Assembly (NCBI GenBank): GCA_013368325.1
Contig: JAACJK010000116.1
Span: 310,001-374,000 of the forward strand
Reading direction: 5' to 3'
Source: Ephemerocybe angulata
Taxonomy: Eukaryota; Basidiomycota; Agaricomycetes; Agaricales; Psathyrellaceae
DNA length: 64,000 nt
Shown here: positions 1-12,000 of the stretch, piece by piece
Numbering within the stretch: position 1 is the first letter of the stretch
Layout of the letters: every line of letters starts with the position of its first letter
The notes under the pieces: model-generated
Seen by the model: only the letters and a program-made list of their open reading frames with translations
The model's database searches: none
What the model was told of the DNA's origin: nothing
Made by a program: the position numbers and the translations under genes

Positions 1-288
1 AGAGCGAGCAAGGGACTGGGCGATGGACACTGGTCGGTTTCCGGTCCGGCTGGTCAACGTCCGTTGGAGCTCTTGCATGCCCTCGGGGTCAAAGAAGTCG
101 ACAGAGACCCTTGAGGCCGTCGACATGCGCCTCTGGGGCCTTTGGATAGCATGCCCAGCCGACGGGGGGGCGCCATGCTCGTGGTGGTTGTCCCTCTTGA
201 AGTCGTTGAGGGTCGGTTCGGAAGCCTGGCGAGAGATGTTCCCAGAGGCCTCCTCTCGGATATCTTGCAGCGGAAGGTGTTCCGACAT
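1..288 (-). CDS. PDR-type ABC transporter, N-terminal part (runs off left edge)
   Basis: The frame opens at an ATG at 286-288 and stays open for 96 codons to the window edge. The reading is a hydrophilic, Ser/Arg-rich leader with the motif VSVDFFDPEGMQELQRTL around residues 56-73. That FDPEG-x-x-x-L-x-R-T-L block resembles the segment before the first nucleotide-binding domain of fungal pleiotropic-drug-resistance ABC transporters, which export drugs and lipids at the plasma membrane. None of the ATPase or membrane domains lie inside the window, so the assignment rests on this one motif from memory of the family. A longer open minus-strand frame upstream (to about 737) is out of phase with it and reads as 5' leader. 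Confidence 0.5.
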   Translation of the reverse strand, partial: MSEHLPLQDIREEASGNISRQASEPTLNDFKRDNHHEHGAPPSAGHAIQRPQRRMSTASRVSVDFFDPEGMQELQRTLTSRTGNRPVSIAQSLARS

Positions 289-2425
289 GGGAACGAGGGG
301 GAGAAAAAGAAAGTGGGGAATGAAAAAACGGACGAAACGCACAAAGGAGAGGAGACTATAGAGGAGAGTATATGTACCTCCGCCCTCTGCTTTGCTCGGA
401 TAAAGTTATCGCCCACAATTAGTGTGCCCGTTACTGCATTTGGCATGTTTTCGGCCTTGGCGGCGTCGGCTCTCCTTGAGATGTCATCATTAATTGTGCG
501 ATCCTTGATTTCGAGCCCTTGGCCAGAAATGAAGCTTGAAAAACGCAGAGTTGAGCTGGAATGGCGAGAAAAATATGGGGGTCGTTCTAATCGGAATTTC
601 GCCCTTTCTTGCTCGAGTTCCCTGAAGCTTTCGGGACGTTGGGTGAGTGGTTGCAGTAAAATCGACCCACGTGGCTGAATAATCCCGATCCTCCTCCACG
701 GGCCGAGCTTGCAAGGATATCTGGAAGAGGTAAACACATATTAGTCATTGACAAATACGGTTGCAATAAGCGCTGAGCCTCGGCGCCTCCGATTGCTTTG
801 ACAGTTTGACGCGCCTAAGGGGTCGACATTAGCTAGACGTAGTCAAGTGGAGTATGGAGTACGGGAGAAAGGATAGGGAGGCTAGAAAATCTCCTGCGCT
901 GCGTATAACGGCGCCTAGGCTCGTGTTTAGAGGCGTTGCATCAACTTCCTCGCTATGGCATCGAGACCTCCGTCAGGTTATAATTCCGGACGGCTGCCTT
1001 ATCAGCAACACGCGTCGCGACATGGCCTATGCCGCGCGCAGGAATTTGATTGCAGTTATGAATGCTTACATAGGGGCGATTTCGTCAGCTAGCCCGAGGA
1101 ATGTGCTGACGAGGTTTAAAAACGCAACGCGCCGCAGGCTAAGTACGATCACTTAGATTGTGCGGAGCGGGTAGATTGGTTCGTGGGTGAACGAACCTAT
1201 GTGAAGGCCTGCCGTAGTCGCCGGTGCCCTTGTTCGATGATCACCTCTCCCTTGTAATACTCATTCCGCCATAGCCACAGTACACTTCCACCTGCGCAGT
1301 GTATCCTGACCTCGAAGCTTACACGGTGAGGGACAGTTTGCCATTCCAACCGACCTATCATTATATTAGAAATTGTGGAACGTAGCGGATGAGGTGGGTA
1401 ATGCGAACCATTTATCTAGAGTTGACTGAAGACGCTTACACCTAGTCGCCCTCCCATGTTCTGTAACAATCGGGTTGGAGAGAGAGGCCAGCCAGCCCGA
1501 CAGAATGTGCTGACGAGGTTGAGAAAACGTAACGGAACAGCACTTGTGTGTATTTCTCGGTACCTTTGGATCAGGATTAGATTAGGAGAAGGGAGTAGCA
1601 ATGCTTGGTGGCGAACCTTGCGTTGACTCAGGTACAACTTGTCAGAGGCTGCCTTTTGGGTGCACAGGTATGGTAACCCCCATGTTCGTTGTGCCCCTGG
1701 AGCGACACTCCACCGAGCGTTGCACCGAGAGGAGCTCTCGGAGGCGTGCTCTGGATGATTAGTGACCATGCCACAATAGCTGGTGGCCGCAATGGGGAGG
1801 TTTGAGATTACAAGTCGTGACAATTCTATGACCTCAGATGCCTTTCGAGGTGGTGACGCCACCATCTCGTTCTGGTTCGTTGCGCCAGGGGCACCCCAGA
1901 GCCACCCAGTCGTCAGTGAAGACGGCTTTCTTCCAAGCCCGTTGTGATAACATTCCTTCTTCTGAAGCTGGCCCCTTCCAAAACGATAAGATCAGATTAG
2001 ACTTTAGGAACAGCCTTGAGCGGCTTTGGGCTTAGGGGTTGGGAAGCCTCGAAGCCAGTCGGCGCGAGAGCTGCCTGAAGACCGTAGATCTGTTCCTCAG
2101 CACCGCTCGCGACCATTTCATGCCAAAATCACCCACCACGATCTCCAAAAGCCCTCGAACACCGTCTATCGCGATACAAGTAGAAACCGAGGTCGTGGTT
2201 ACACCAGAAGACGAGAACGGGCACCCCGTGGCGATTCTCGGAAAGGCAGCGAATTCCCACAGGCGATCCGTTGTTGCATCACCTCCACAGCGCCTGCGCA
2301 GCCTCGACACTGTGCTCGACGACGACGAAGAAGGTGCTGTCGACAACGATTCCGACAACAACGACCGCGAGCATCTTGCTGTACCACACTCCCTCTTCCG
2401 TCGCCTTTCTACCACATCCAATATC
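289..2425. other. Intergenic region between divergent genes, with one short duplicated segment
   Basis: No gene is convincing here. A segment of about 40 bp at 1087-1125 (core AATGTGCTGACGAGGTT) recurs in the same orientation at 1496-1530, so part of this interval is duplicated or derived from a mobile element. The frame directly upstream of VPS68 (2039-2425) is open without an intron and contains an in-frame ATG at 2120; see the VPS68 entry. Confidence 0.5.
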
Positions 2426-3085
2426 ATGTCGCTTCCAAGGGCGAACTACGATCCCCGACGGGTCTGTTTGAACCCATTCCCTGAATTTACCCTTGGTAAA
2501 CACAAGCGGACCATTGGTGTATACCTGGCTGGAGCTTTGGTGAGCCTGACCTAATCTATGCACAATGAGGCCCTGCTGACGACACCACAGTTCGCCATCG
2601 CCAACTGGGCATTCCTGGACGCTGCTATCCTCTCTGCGCATTCCAAGAACCCCTGGGGCCAACCCGGCAATGAAGACCCGCCAGTGCATGTCACCTTCGT
2701 CGACTGGATACCCGGAATCTGCTCCCTGCTCGGTTACCTGGTCATCAATCTCATTGACAAGGACAGGATTCGAGGAGACGAAGGCTTTGGAGATTCGAGA
2801 GCGGTCTGGAGGGCAAGGTTGTTCTTGTTCATCGGGTTCGCGTTGATGGCTGGTGGTCTCGCAGGCAGTGTCGTGAGTGTTCTTTCGTCCACTAGCCCCG
2901 AGCTGTTCTAAGTGGCTTTATAGACCGTCCTCGTTCTGAAATACGTGCTGAACGGCTACCCTGAACAATTCACCTACTATGGATACGCCAACGTCTCTCA
3001 GAGCGTATTGATGATGCTCTCAGCGATTGTGCTGTGGATTGGACAGAACACGAGTAGCGAGTACGAATACAACCTTACTCTCTGA
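2426..3085 (+). CDS. VPS68: Vps68 / TMEM50-like (UPF0220) membrane protein
   Basis: Exons 2426-2539, 2591-2872 and 2924-3085 join in frame to give 185 residues, the usual size of the family (yeast Vps68 is about 184). Family blocks are clear: GVYLAGALFAIANWAFLDA, then VHVTFVDWIPGICSLLG, then FALMAGGLAGSV, ending in SSEYEYNLTL much like the yeast C-terminus. Four hydrophobic segments fit a small multi-span endosomal/vacuolar protein involved in vacuolar sorting and ESCRT-linked steps. I chose the ATG at 2426 because it gives family length. The frame is open further upstream, with an ATG at 2120 that would add 102 acidic, Ser-rich residues, so an N-terminal extension cannot be excluded. Both introns are about 51 nt with GTGAG donors. 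Confidence 0.9.
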
Positions 3086-3158
3086 GAGGCGAGCTGCGCA
3101 TGGACATTGTATGGATTCGACTGTATTTTATGCTGTTTGGTGTTTTTGTTATTTAGGA

Positions 3159-3719
3159 CGCTGTCAATGGCACCTGTACCATCCTCTTCAACGACTTTCT
3201 CGAAGGGCTCGATGTCCTTTCCACCTTGCAGGTTCGACCCCTGATTCTTCGCGTCGCTGAGGCTAACGTACGTGTTCTCCTCAAGGTATTGGTACCTTGA
3301 TCACCAATCTATCTCCTTGAACCTTCGTTGTCGCCTCAAGGGGCGCAGCGAAGCATGGTTATCTGGCTGACTATGTACACGACTCAAACGCGACCGTAAA
3401 TCTCTGGCTTCAGCGAGCCAATAACGACTTCTCCTGTTCCAACCCACTCCCAGGCGGTTCTCTCGACAACATTCTCTCGACTCCCATAACGCTCCAATGG
3501 ACGCCCACAACGCAGAGGATTTCCCCCCAGTTCCGATTTAGGCGGAAGAACGTACCATTGCCTCTCAAGATCTGGCGACTAAGTATCACCCACTGGACAG
3601 TGGACAAAGACACGTTCTACTCTGTGCCAGTGTGTGTGTGTGTCAGTGGCGTTTTACCGGCCAAGCCATACCGCTACCACTGCGATGAGATGATGCCAAC
3701 TCGAGCCGAGCGCTCATAA
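3159..3719 (+). pseudogene. Possible relic of an unidentified gene
   Basis: After an acceptor-like TTATTTAG at about 3158 a frame reads DAVNGTCTILFNDFLEGLDV. After a possible intron (about 3231-3341), roughly 125 codons remain open from 3342 to a TAA at 3717-3719, including the stretch GAAKHGYLADYVHDSNATV. No start codon or domain is recognised. The putative intron has a poor donor, and the last part runs into a GT microsatellite translated as VCVCV. I read it as decayed coding sequence, or chance. Confidence 0.2.
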
Positions 3720-4238
3720 TTAACTACCTCGAAGCGAGCGGCGAGCGCCTAATTCTTACTGTCACCACCTGATGGGCGTCCGACTGAACTGGTCTGGGGT
3801 CAAAGTCTATGTGGAATGAGACATGAAGGGTAGCTGTACATGATAGGTCCTACTGGTAATCCTCTATCGAGGGAACGATGACTGGGGAGAGTCCATACGG
3901 GATAACATGGATGCTCAAAATGTGCCCTTATCTTAGTCTCGCAAACCAGACTCTAGTATGTGAGAAGAAGTTCGTTCTCTCTAGAGATATCTAGTCGCCC
4001 CCAGAATTGGAAGGCTGTCCGGTGACTTACCTCCTCATCACACCGCCATCAACGCGTGCTCTTCGAGTATGGAGGCAGATGGAGGCCCGTAATTGGACAG
4101 CTTATTGTCCCTCACGAAATTCAGGGCTCTCCTCGACCACACACAGATCGATCACGGATCTGACGGACCCGGGCGAACCTTACATGTATTGGTCGCTATG
4201 TTGCACACGCTGGTCCAACTTTACCTCCAACCCCCATC

Positions 4239-7200
4239 ATGTCTTCTGAAGGCGAGAGCAGACTCGCCGAAGGAGGATCGGCGAAGGTGAAGCGAAGGCG
4301 GCTTCATGGAGCTTGCGACCTGTGCCGACAAAAGAAGAGTGAGTTCGGTGACCTGTGCAATTCGATCATTGGGTGCTGATTGAAAGGCTTCTAGCTCGAT
4401 GTAAGCCTTTAATTTACTGCCTCGAATTGGTTTCAGGGTGTTCTAAAGTAATGAAAAGGTGACTCTGCAAAGCAGCCTGGAAATGTGTGCACTAACTGCA
4501 CCAACGCTGGTGCCGAGTGTACCCACCAACATATGAACCAGGTATGCAACACGTTCCGCTCACGAGTGTTATGAAGGACTGACACACCGTTCATAGAAAA
4601 TAGGTCAAGGATACGTGTTCGTACAGCCTTGGACTACATTTTTTTTCGATGATCCTCATTACCCTCAAGGTCGTCTAGGAAAGGGCTCTCGACTCCGTCC
4701 GAGTCCCTATCGTTCTCAGAACTTCGAGAGAGCATGAATGGCCTCTTGAAAACAATACTGTCTCCAACATACCAGGCGCCCACTAACGCTAACACGATTC
4801 GAGAGACGCTGATAAACCTCGCGCGCTACGCTCGAGCTCTGGAGTCTGTGATACCTTCCGACGCGGACATGAATACTGCGGCGACGGTCCCTGCAGCTCC
4901 GCCAACAGCTTCAGCAAGCAGTAAAGTTGGAGGCGTCCTGTCGATGGACCCAACTCCAGATCCTCCTACGCCCCCAGGCATCAAGAAGTCCCTCGATCCC
5001 AGCTCCCCAGACTACGACGAGTTGAACGCCCTAGCCGAGAACCTGAAGCGCTCTGTGGTTCTGACCTCTACGAAGGACATGTTTCTAGGAGCAGCCAGCA
5101 CGATGTCACTGTTAGACACGGCTATTGCCTTGGGTGGAGACGCTGCGCCACCTACAGGGGCCATCCCTTCTCTTCGAGTCGCAAAGCACATGCGGCCCGA
5201 GTTTTGGACCATCCATCCGGTGCGTATACGATCTTCTGGTCTTCATTTCCCTATCCTGAGCTTTGATGTCTTCGCCGCTAGTGGGACAAAGGGCCTCAAG
5301 TTCCTCGTACCGTGGTCTATGAATTTCCACCACCTGACCTCCTGGAAGACCTTGTGGCTCTGTACTTCGATTGCGTGAACGTCCACACCCCGCTTCTCCA
5401 TCGCCCAACATTTGAGCGAGAACTGAGAGAAGGGCTCCATCTCAGCGACCTTCCATTTGGAGCTTCAGTTCTGGCCGTCTGCGCAGTCGCATCTCGGTAC
5501 TCGAATGATAAGCGCGTTCTTATGGAAGGGACGACATCCCTTCACAGCGCCGGCCGTAAGTACTACGACCAACTCGACATCTTCAATGAGCACGCTCTTC
5601 ATGCTGCTACCATCCACGAAATGCAAATCGTTTGTGTAAGTACTCGCCATCTTATCGCGTCGAACCGGTCTGAGATCGGAATCCAACTGCAGCTTGCTAT
5701 CGACTACTTGGCTGGAACTTCAACACCCGAAATGTCTTGGTTTTTGGTTGGTTTGGGCTTGCGGGCAGCGGTAGACGTTGGAATGAATCGGAAGCAAGCA
5801 GACCGAGGATCGCCTACCATTCAAGACGAGCTGCGAAAGCGGATATTCTGGAGACTTGTACTCGACGACGCTATGATGTCCGTTACCGTTGGTCGTCCCC
5901 CAGCAATCAACCTTATAGAGTACGTACGAACGCGATCATGATGCGTACATCTCAAAACTGACTTGCAACGTGTTTAGCTATGACCTGGAGCTGCCTGTGG
6001 ACTGCGACGATGAATACTGGGAGATTGCGGATCCATCCATGGCGTTCAAGCAACCTCCTGGAAAGCCATCCCGCATCTCATACTACATCTCGATGATCAA
6101 ACTCGTACAGATTTATCTGTCCGCGCGGCAAGCATTTGTGCGACTCTCTCCCTGTTCATCTCAACCACCACGCCTGACCATGATTCTTTTTCAGTACTCT
6201 GTGAGGCATCCAGAAGTCCCGGCGGGTATGACAATAGACGAATGGGATCGTGAAGTTCTTGCAAGGCTTGATTCAGATCTCAATTCGTGGATAGATTCCG
6301 TTCCCGACCACCGTAAGTACGCCCATATGGTGTGGACGGCTGCAATACTGATACTTCTCGCAGTGCGTTGGGGTCAGCACCAACCGGATCCCATTTTCTT
6401 TGACCAATCCGCCATCCTCTTCACGACCTACTACTTTATCCAGATCCTGGTTCATAGGCCATTCCTTTCGTACCCCAAGAAGCCTTCCCTATCGTTCACG
6501 GCTTTGGCCGTCTGTACCAACGCTGCCAGGGCATGCAGCAAGATCCTGGAAATGCAGTCGAAGACGGGCTACATCCCTCTTCCCCAAGTCCACGTGAGTG
6601 GTACTTCTCTCCCTTAGTTCTTGAGCGATTGAGCGGACGTACTGACGAACTTGCATCTCGCTTAGCTTGCACTGTTTGTGTCTGGACTCATGCTCCTGCT
6701 CAGCATCTGGAGGGGAAAGCGGACCGGATTTGCGATGATGGATGAGCGCAAGGAAGCGAAGGCAGTCCAGAATACGATCCGAGTTCTGCAGACGTACGAA
6801 GACAGGTGGCCGTCAGCGGGGCGACTTCGGTAAGCTCATCCCCCCATTTACCTGTCTCTTGGTAGAATAATACTGATACGTCGCAAATTGCATTAGCGAC
6901 CTGCTTGTCGCGCTAACCGCTGTCGGAGGCTTCGAACAGAAGCTGACATCCGACTATGATGACGACGAACCCATCTCAGTTCCTGTGCACGGCAAAACTC
7001 TCAAACGTCGAAGAGATGTAGCCGATGTGGGCACCGTAAAATACCAGGCGGAGAAAAGGCCAGAACCCTCCTCCATTGGTGACGAGTCCCCAGCCGCCGA
7101 TGGATCTTCCCCCGGGAGTACACCCCCGTTCGAGTTCCCCATTTACAGCAATGATCTCAGCACGCCATTCTTTCAGTTTCACCCTTCTGAGGCTACAAAT

Positions 7201-7749
7201 GGGAGGAATCCTTTGACGACGGAACAGATGGATGAGATTGGCGCGATGATGTTGGCGCAAGAGACTAGCTACGGGGCAGGAGTGTATGGCTTGGGACAGG
7301 TGGGGCTGGACCAGATGTTCTCAGGTGGCGGGCTCTCTGTTAGTGGTGGTGGTGATCTCGACGGGAATTTGGACAAAGGCGGGAATCAGTCGATGGGTAA
7401 GACCTTTCTCCTTCACCTCACCTCAGCCTCCAGACAATTGATGTTCTACTACTCGGTAGAAACCCCCTCCCCTATGTACGGGCTCCAGAACTCACAGAAT
7501 ATCTCCGGGATGGGAGGTCTGGGGAGTGTTTGGTCGATGTGGGCGAATGCGTCGAGTGGAGGTACAGAGTGCGTCTATCTTTCAATTGAAATCCCACGGA
7601 AGCGGGCTAATGGACGCTGTCGAAGATGGAACGACTGGGGGACGTATATGACGACCCTCGAATCCATAGACAATGTGCAGAACCTCCCCGTGCAAGGGAA
7701 TGAGCCACATTCTGGAGGCTTCACGAACGAGGCGCAGTACAGCGGATGA
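4239..7749 (+). CDS. Zn2Cys6 transcription factor with fungal-specific TF domain (paralogue 1)
   Basis: Fourteen exons: 4239-4338, 4395-4400, 4459-4541, 4597-4616, 4670-5219, 5282-5635, 5693-5919, 5978-6137, 6195-6312, 6364-6593, 6666-6829, 6897-7396, 7460-7568, 7626-7749. They sum to 915 codons (914 aa). A basic run KRRR (18-21) precedes the zinc cluster with Cys 26, 29, 36, 46, 49 and 56 (C-x2-C-x6-C-x9-C-x2-C-x6-C), the GAL4-type DNA-binding fold. The fungal-specific TF domain (PF04082-like) starts near residue 260 with LLEDLVALYFDCVNVHTPLL and includes ELRKRIFWRLVLDDAMM. The C-terminal third is low-complexity, rich in Gly/Ser. Exon 2 is only 6 nt (CTCGAT) and supplies part of the zinc cluster, including the first base of its third Cys codon. 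The target genes are unknown; the TF domain looks closest to the xlnR-like regulators of Agaricomycetes. Confidence 0.88.
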
Positions 7750-8019
7750 ATTCAACAGAACAAACCCTAGCGTTCCATTTCACGAATCGGTATGCTTTCC
7801 TTGTCGTTTCACAGTTTGTCTATTCTTCCATAACGTCGTCTAAACATGTATAATTACGTTGGAGCTATGTCAACACTTGGATGTCTCTGGCTCGTGGTAC
7901 TAGCTACTAGCGGGTGAACGGAATTCCTCAAATCAACATGACGTGCTCCCGACAAATCGGTGGAACCTTCGCTGTTTCTCAACACAAGTCCCTGAACCAG
8001 CGATCCTAAAATATAAGAT
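7750..8019 (+). other. 3' flank of transcription factor paralogue 1
   Basis: AT-rich sequence with no convincing gene; it probably holds the 3' UTR and polyadenylation region of the preceding gene. Confidence 0.4.
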
Positions 8020-8334
8020 TTGAACCCATTTTCTTCCCAGAGACACCCGTATATATTCACGATTCTTAGACCCAGGCTTAGCTCTCCGCTTGTTGCAAAC
8101 TTCTCCGAGTTCACTTTGGACAATACGTTGGGCCCCGACGAAGCTATTCCTCCTGCGGCGTGGGCAGCTGCGCCTGGGCGGAAGGCGACGGAGAAAGTTT
8201 GGCCGAAGAGCCATTTGACGATATATGCGAATGTGCGTGCTCAATTTACCTCGCATAAATGCCATGTTGAGCTAACCAGACTATTCTCCCAGGGCGGCGT
8301 TTGGGTCAGGATGAAAGAGGCGGATGCTGCTTAG
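8020..8334 (+). pseudogene. Short open segment, possible gene remnant
   Basis: A 105-codon frame is open from an ATG at 8020 to TAG at 8332-8334. The part reading TLGPDEAIPPAAWAAAPGRK, followed by HLTIYAN, a plausible short intron (GTGCGTGC to TTCTCCCAG) and GGVWVRMKEADAA, looks more protein-like than the first 25 codons. No family is recognised. The segment up to 9056 that follows shows nothing further. Confidence 0.2.
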
Positions 8335-9056
8335 GCGTGGTGCATTTCTTTTGGAATGAGTTGGAACTTTTGTAATTGTAGTCTTCTTACCAAGGGTTAT
8401 TACTTTTCCAAATAGAGATAGTTTGCGATATCTCACGTTGAACAAACTATAGAACTGGCGGGTATAGGCCAATCAAAGGGATGCATTGGGCCAACATTGG
8501 GCGTTTAACGCGGACGCGCACGGACCTTGCAGCGAATCACGGCAACGGCCGGTCACAATTTGTCAGCAGAACTGCAGACGGCCGCGGACTCGTCCTCCAG
8601 TGTCCTCCCTCTCGGAGCTCCTGTCGTTCCGACCAAATCCTAACGAGTCAGATGTTAGACCATTCGACACCATCGGGACAATGACATAGCCGTCCGCTCA
8701 AGCAGTAGGCTGCGGAGTCTACCCAAGCGCACTAGCACCAATTATATGGATCAGGCTGGAGCTACGCACTTGCTCATTTGGTGACTGCGGCTGTCGCCTG
8801 AGTATTAGCCATCCAATAGCCTCACAACACACGAGTAGATGTCTGCTGCGAGGACACTGCGTTTCCGTATCAGCTTGAACGACGAACTTCGCACTTGACG
8901 GGCAAGGCCAACCTCAAGGGCAAACATGTGTAAGCCGCGCGCAGTGATCAGGTAAGGCCAATCATTTATCATGATATTAACTTGAAGGTTGTGCTTCTTG
9001 GTCCCGTTGACCACCATACTTTCATAGTCTCGGACGCTTCTTTCAGCTAATTTTCC

Positions 9057-12000
9057 ATGTCCTCTGAAGAAGGAGAATCCGCAAATGCAGGGAAGGAACC
9101 CATCAAGGTGAAGCGGAGAAGGCTACACGGAGCATGCGATCTGTGTCGACAGAAGAAGAGTGAGTCGTCCTGGGCCTTAGACTGAACCTCGGGATACTGA
9201 CTTACCGTGCCATAGTTCGCTGTGAGTTGGAGTGACAATCTCTGGACCCACTCTTCAGACTGAAAGTTCAATTCGTGTTCAAGGCGACTCCGCAAAGAGA
9301 CCCGGGAACAAGTGCTCAAACTGCGTTGCTTTCCGTTCGGAGTGCACACATCTCCATACGAATCAGGTACGAGCGGGCTACCCTATGAGAGACTTGCTTC
9401 ACAACTCATGTTGGCTGCAGAAGATGGGTCGAGGTTACATGTAAGTATCCATTTTGAATCCATATCCTCAACTTAAACACATCGTTTTCAAGAGCGTCCC
9501 GGGAAGGACTCTCGTTTCCTTCAGATGCACTGTCGTTACCCGAGCTCTGGAGCAGCATGCAGCCTCTGTTGAACACAATACTTACGACGACTTACCAAGC
9601 ACCAGCAAACCCAGCCATAATTCGTGAAACACTGGTTAACCTCGCGCGCTATGCTCGAGCCCTGGAGTCTGCGGTACCCGCTGAAGCGTTGGCAGAACAG
9701 CAGGAACTGTCACAGGTTCTTCGACCTTCGCTCTCTCCTGTTACTAGCGACGAGGCGTTGGAGACAGGACCTCCAGGCCCGAGTCGCTTGTCTGTCGTTT
9801 CAGGGCCTGTCGATTCCGCGTCACCTAGGGAACTAGGGGCCCTTGCTGAAAACTTCAAACGATCCATTCTGTTGACCTCCCCAGATGAGCGCTTCCTTGG
9901 TTCCTCCAGCAGTGCGGCCATCTTGGAGAATACAATAGAATGGGTTGCGGAAGAACCTCCTCATTGCTCAAGTAATACTGAGACCTGTGGCGCAACCAAA
10001 CACATCCGCCCTGAATTCTGGGCCGTTCATCCAGTGGGTGGAGTCTTTCTTGTTATCCAACCTGATACTGTATTCATGCGATCATATGCAGTGGGACCAA
10101 GCACCGCCCCCAACGCATACAGAATTTGACTTCCCGGAACCTGACCTTTTGCAGGACCTTGTCGAACTCTATTTCACCTACCTCGAGGTATATGGACCCC
10201 TCCTTCATCGCCCGACCTTCGAACGGGGGATCAAGGAAGGGCTCCACCTTTCTGACCGGGGATTCGGAGGAACGGTTTTAGCCGTGTGCGCCGTGGCGTC
10301 CCGATTCTCAAACGACGAGCGTGTCATCCTCGAAGGGACGAACTCGCTACACAGCTGCGGACTCAAATGGTATCGTCAGTTAGATGTGTTCAATGAATCT
10401 TCCCTTCGTGCGCCATCTCTTTATGAGATGCAAGCATTCTGCGTGAGCATCCCATCCTCCATTCGTACGTACGATACTCATAGTTAAGAGGGTAGCTCGC
10501 GATTACATACCTTCAGGGAACGTCAACCCCGGAGAAGTGTTGGTACATGCTCGGGTTCGCGATCAGAGCCGCCCAGGACATTGGACTCCATCGCAAGCCG
10601 AAAAATGATGTCCTCCCTTCCGTCGAATCCGAGCTGCGCAAGCGGGTATTCTGGAGGCTCGTTCTTGGGGACTCTGTGATTTCGATCACCGTTGGTCGAC
10701 CTCCTGCGATCAATCTTATCGAGTACGCCTAACTTATCAAAGATTCTGGGCTGCATGTCTAACAAGTGCTGCATGGTATAGCTTTGACGCGGAGCTTCCT
10801 ATAGAATGCGATGATGAGTACTGGGAGACCGATGACCCCTCCACAGACTTTAAACAACCTGCTGGAAAGCCATCTAAGATGGCGTATTATACCTCTCTCA
10901 TGAAGCTCACGGAAATATATTGCCAAGCTCGGCGAGCCTTCGTATGTACCATCGTTATAGCAGCCTACTGAATCGAACTCACTCGTTCTCAGTACTCAGT
11001 TAAGCACCCTGAAGTCCCGCCCGGGATGTCAGAGGACGATTGGGACCGAGAAGTCCTTGCAAAACTCGACTCAGCTTTGAACGCCTGGGTCGACAAAGTA
11101 CCTGAGCACTGTGTGTATATTGGTTTCTCTCCTCCTTACCACTGGCTTACATTTGATACGAAATTGGAGTGCGGTGGGACCGACACCACACAGACGGTGT
11201 TTTCCTCGACCAGTCAGCAGTTCTTTTCACGAACTACTACGCGACGCAGATAATGCTCCATAGACCATTTCTCTCGTTCACGAAGCAGCCTTCCCTGTCG
11301 TTTACCGCCCTCGTGGTATGCACGAATGCGGCAAGAGCGTGCAGCAGGGTCATGTCGGAACAGTCGAGGACAGGGATGGTGCCCATGCCTCAAGTTCAGG
11401 TTAGTATGCCTTCATAGATGTCTCTCTGATTGGCTGAATATGCTGCTCACCATGTGTCATGAGACAGATCGCACTGTTCATCTCGGGGCTTATGTTGCTG
11501 CTGGGCATATGGAAAGGACGGCGGACTGGGTATGCTATGGTGGACGAACGGAAGGAGGCGAAGGCGCTGCAGAGTATCATCCGGGTTCTGCAGATCTACG
11601 AGACAAGATGGCATATGTCAGGACGCTTCCGGTTTGTACACCTCCCTGGTCGCTATAGATCCTTGAGTGCTAAAGCTCTAAACCTTCTTAGCGATCTTCT
11701 GATGGCCCTAACTTCGGTTGGGGGCTTCGAGGTGCATTTTGATGCAGAAGGAGAGTCATCAGCCCCAGAACAGAGCGCCGTTGGCGCCAAAAGACGGCGG
11801 GATGCCGAAGGCGATTCGGTGAAGCCGTCTTCCTCTCCTCGACAGCACTCCTCCGATGTTCCATTCCGCCTGCCATTTTCTGTCGAGGACGGACTCAGCT
11901 CAAAAACTACTAGGGCACCACGAGCAGGGGGCACAATCCAAGTGACTGGGGCGCAGCAGCTCAATTCCGTCATAGACCCTCGTATATCCCCTCCGCCCAG

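Noticed and set aside
54..737. Long minus-strand open frame over the transporter start
   Set aside because: It is in a different frame from the FDPEG-containing transporter reading. Its only protein-like part (about 370-500) has no start or splice link that I could support.
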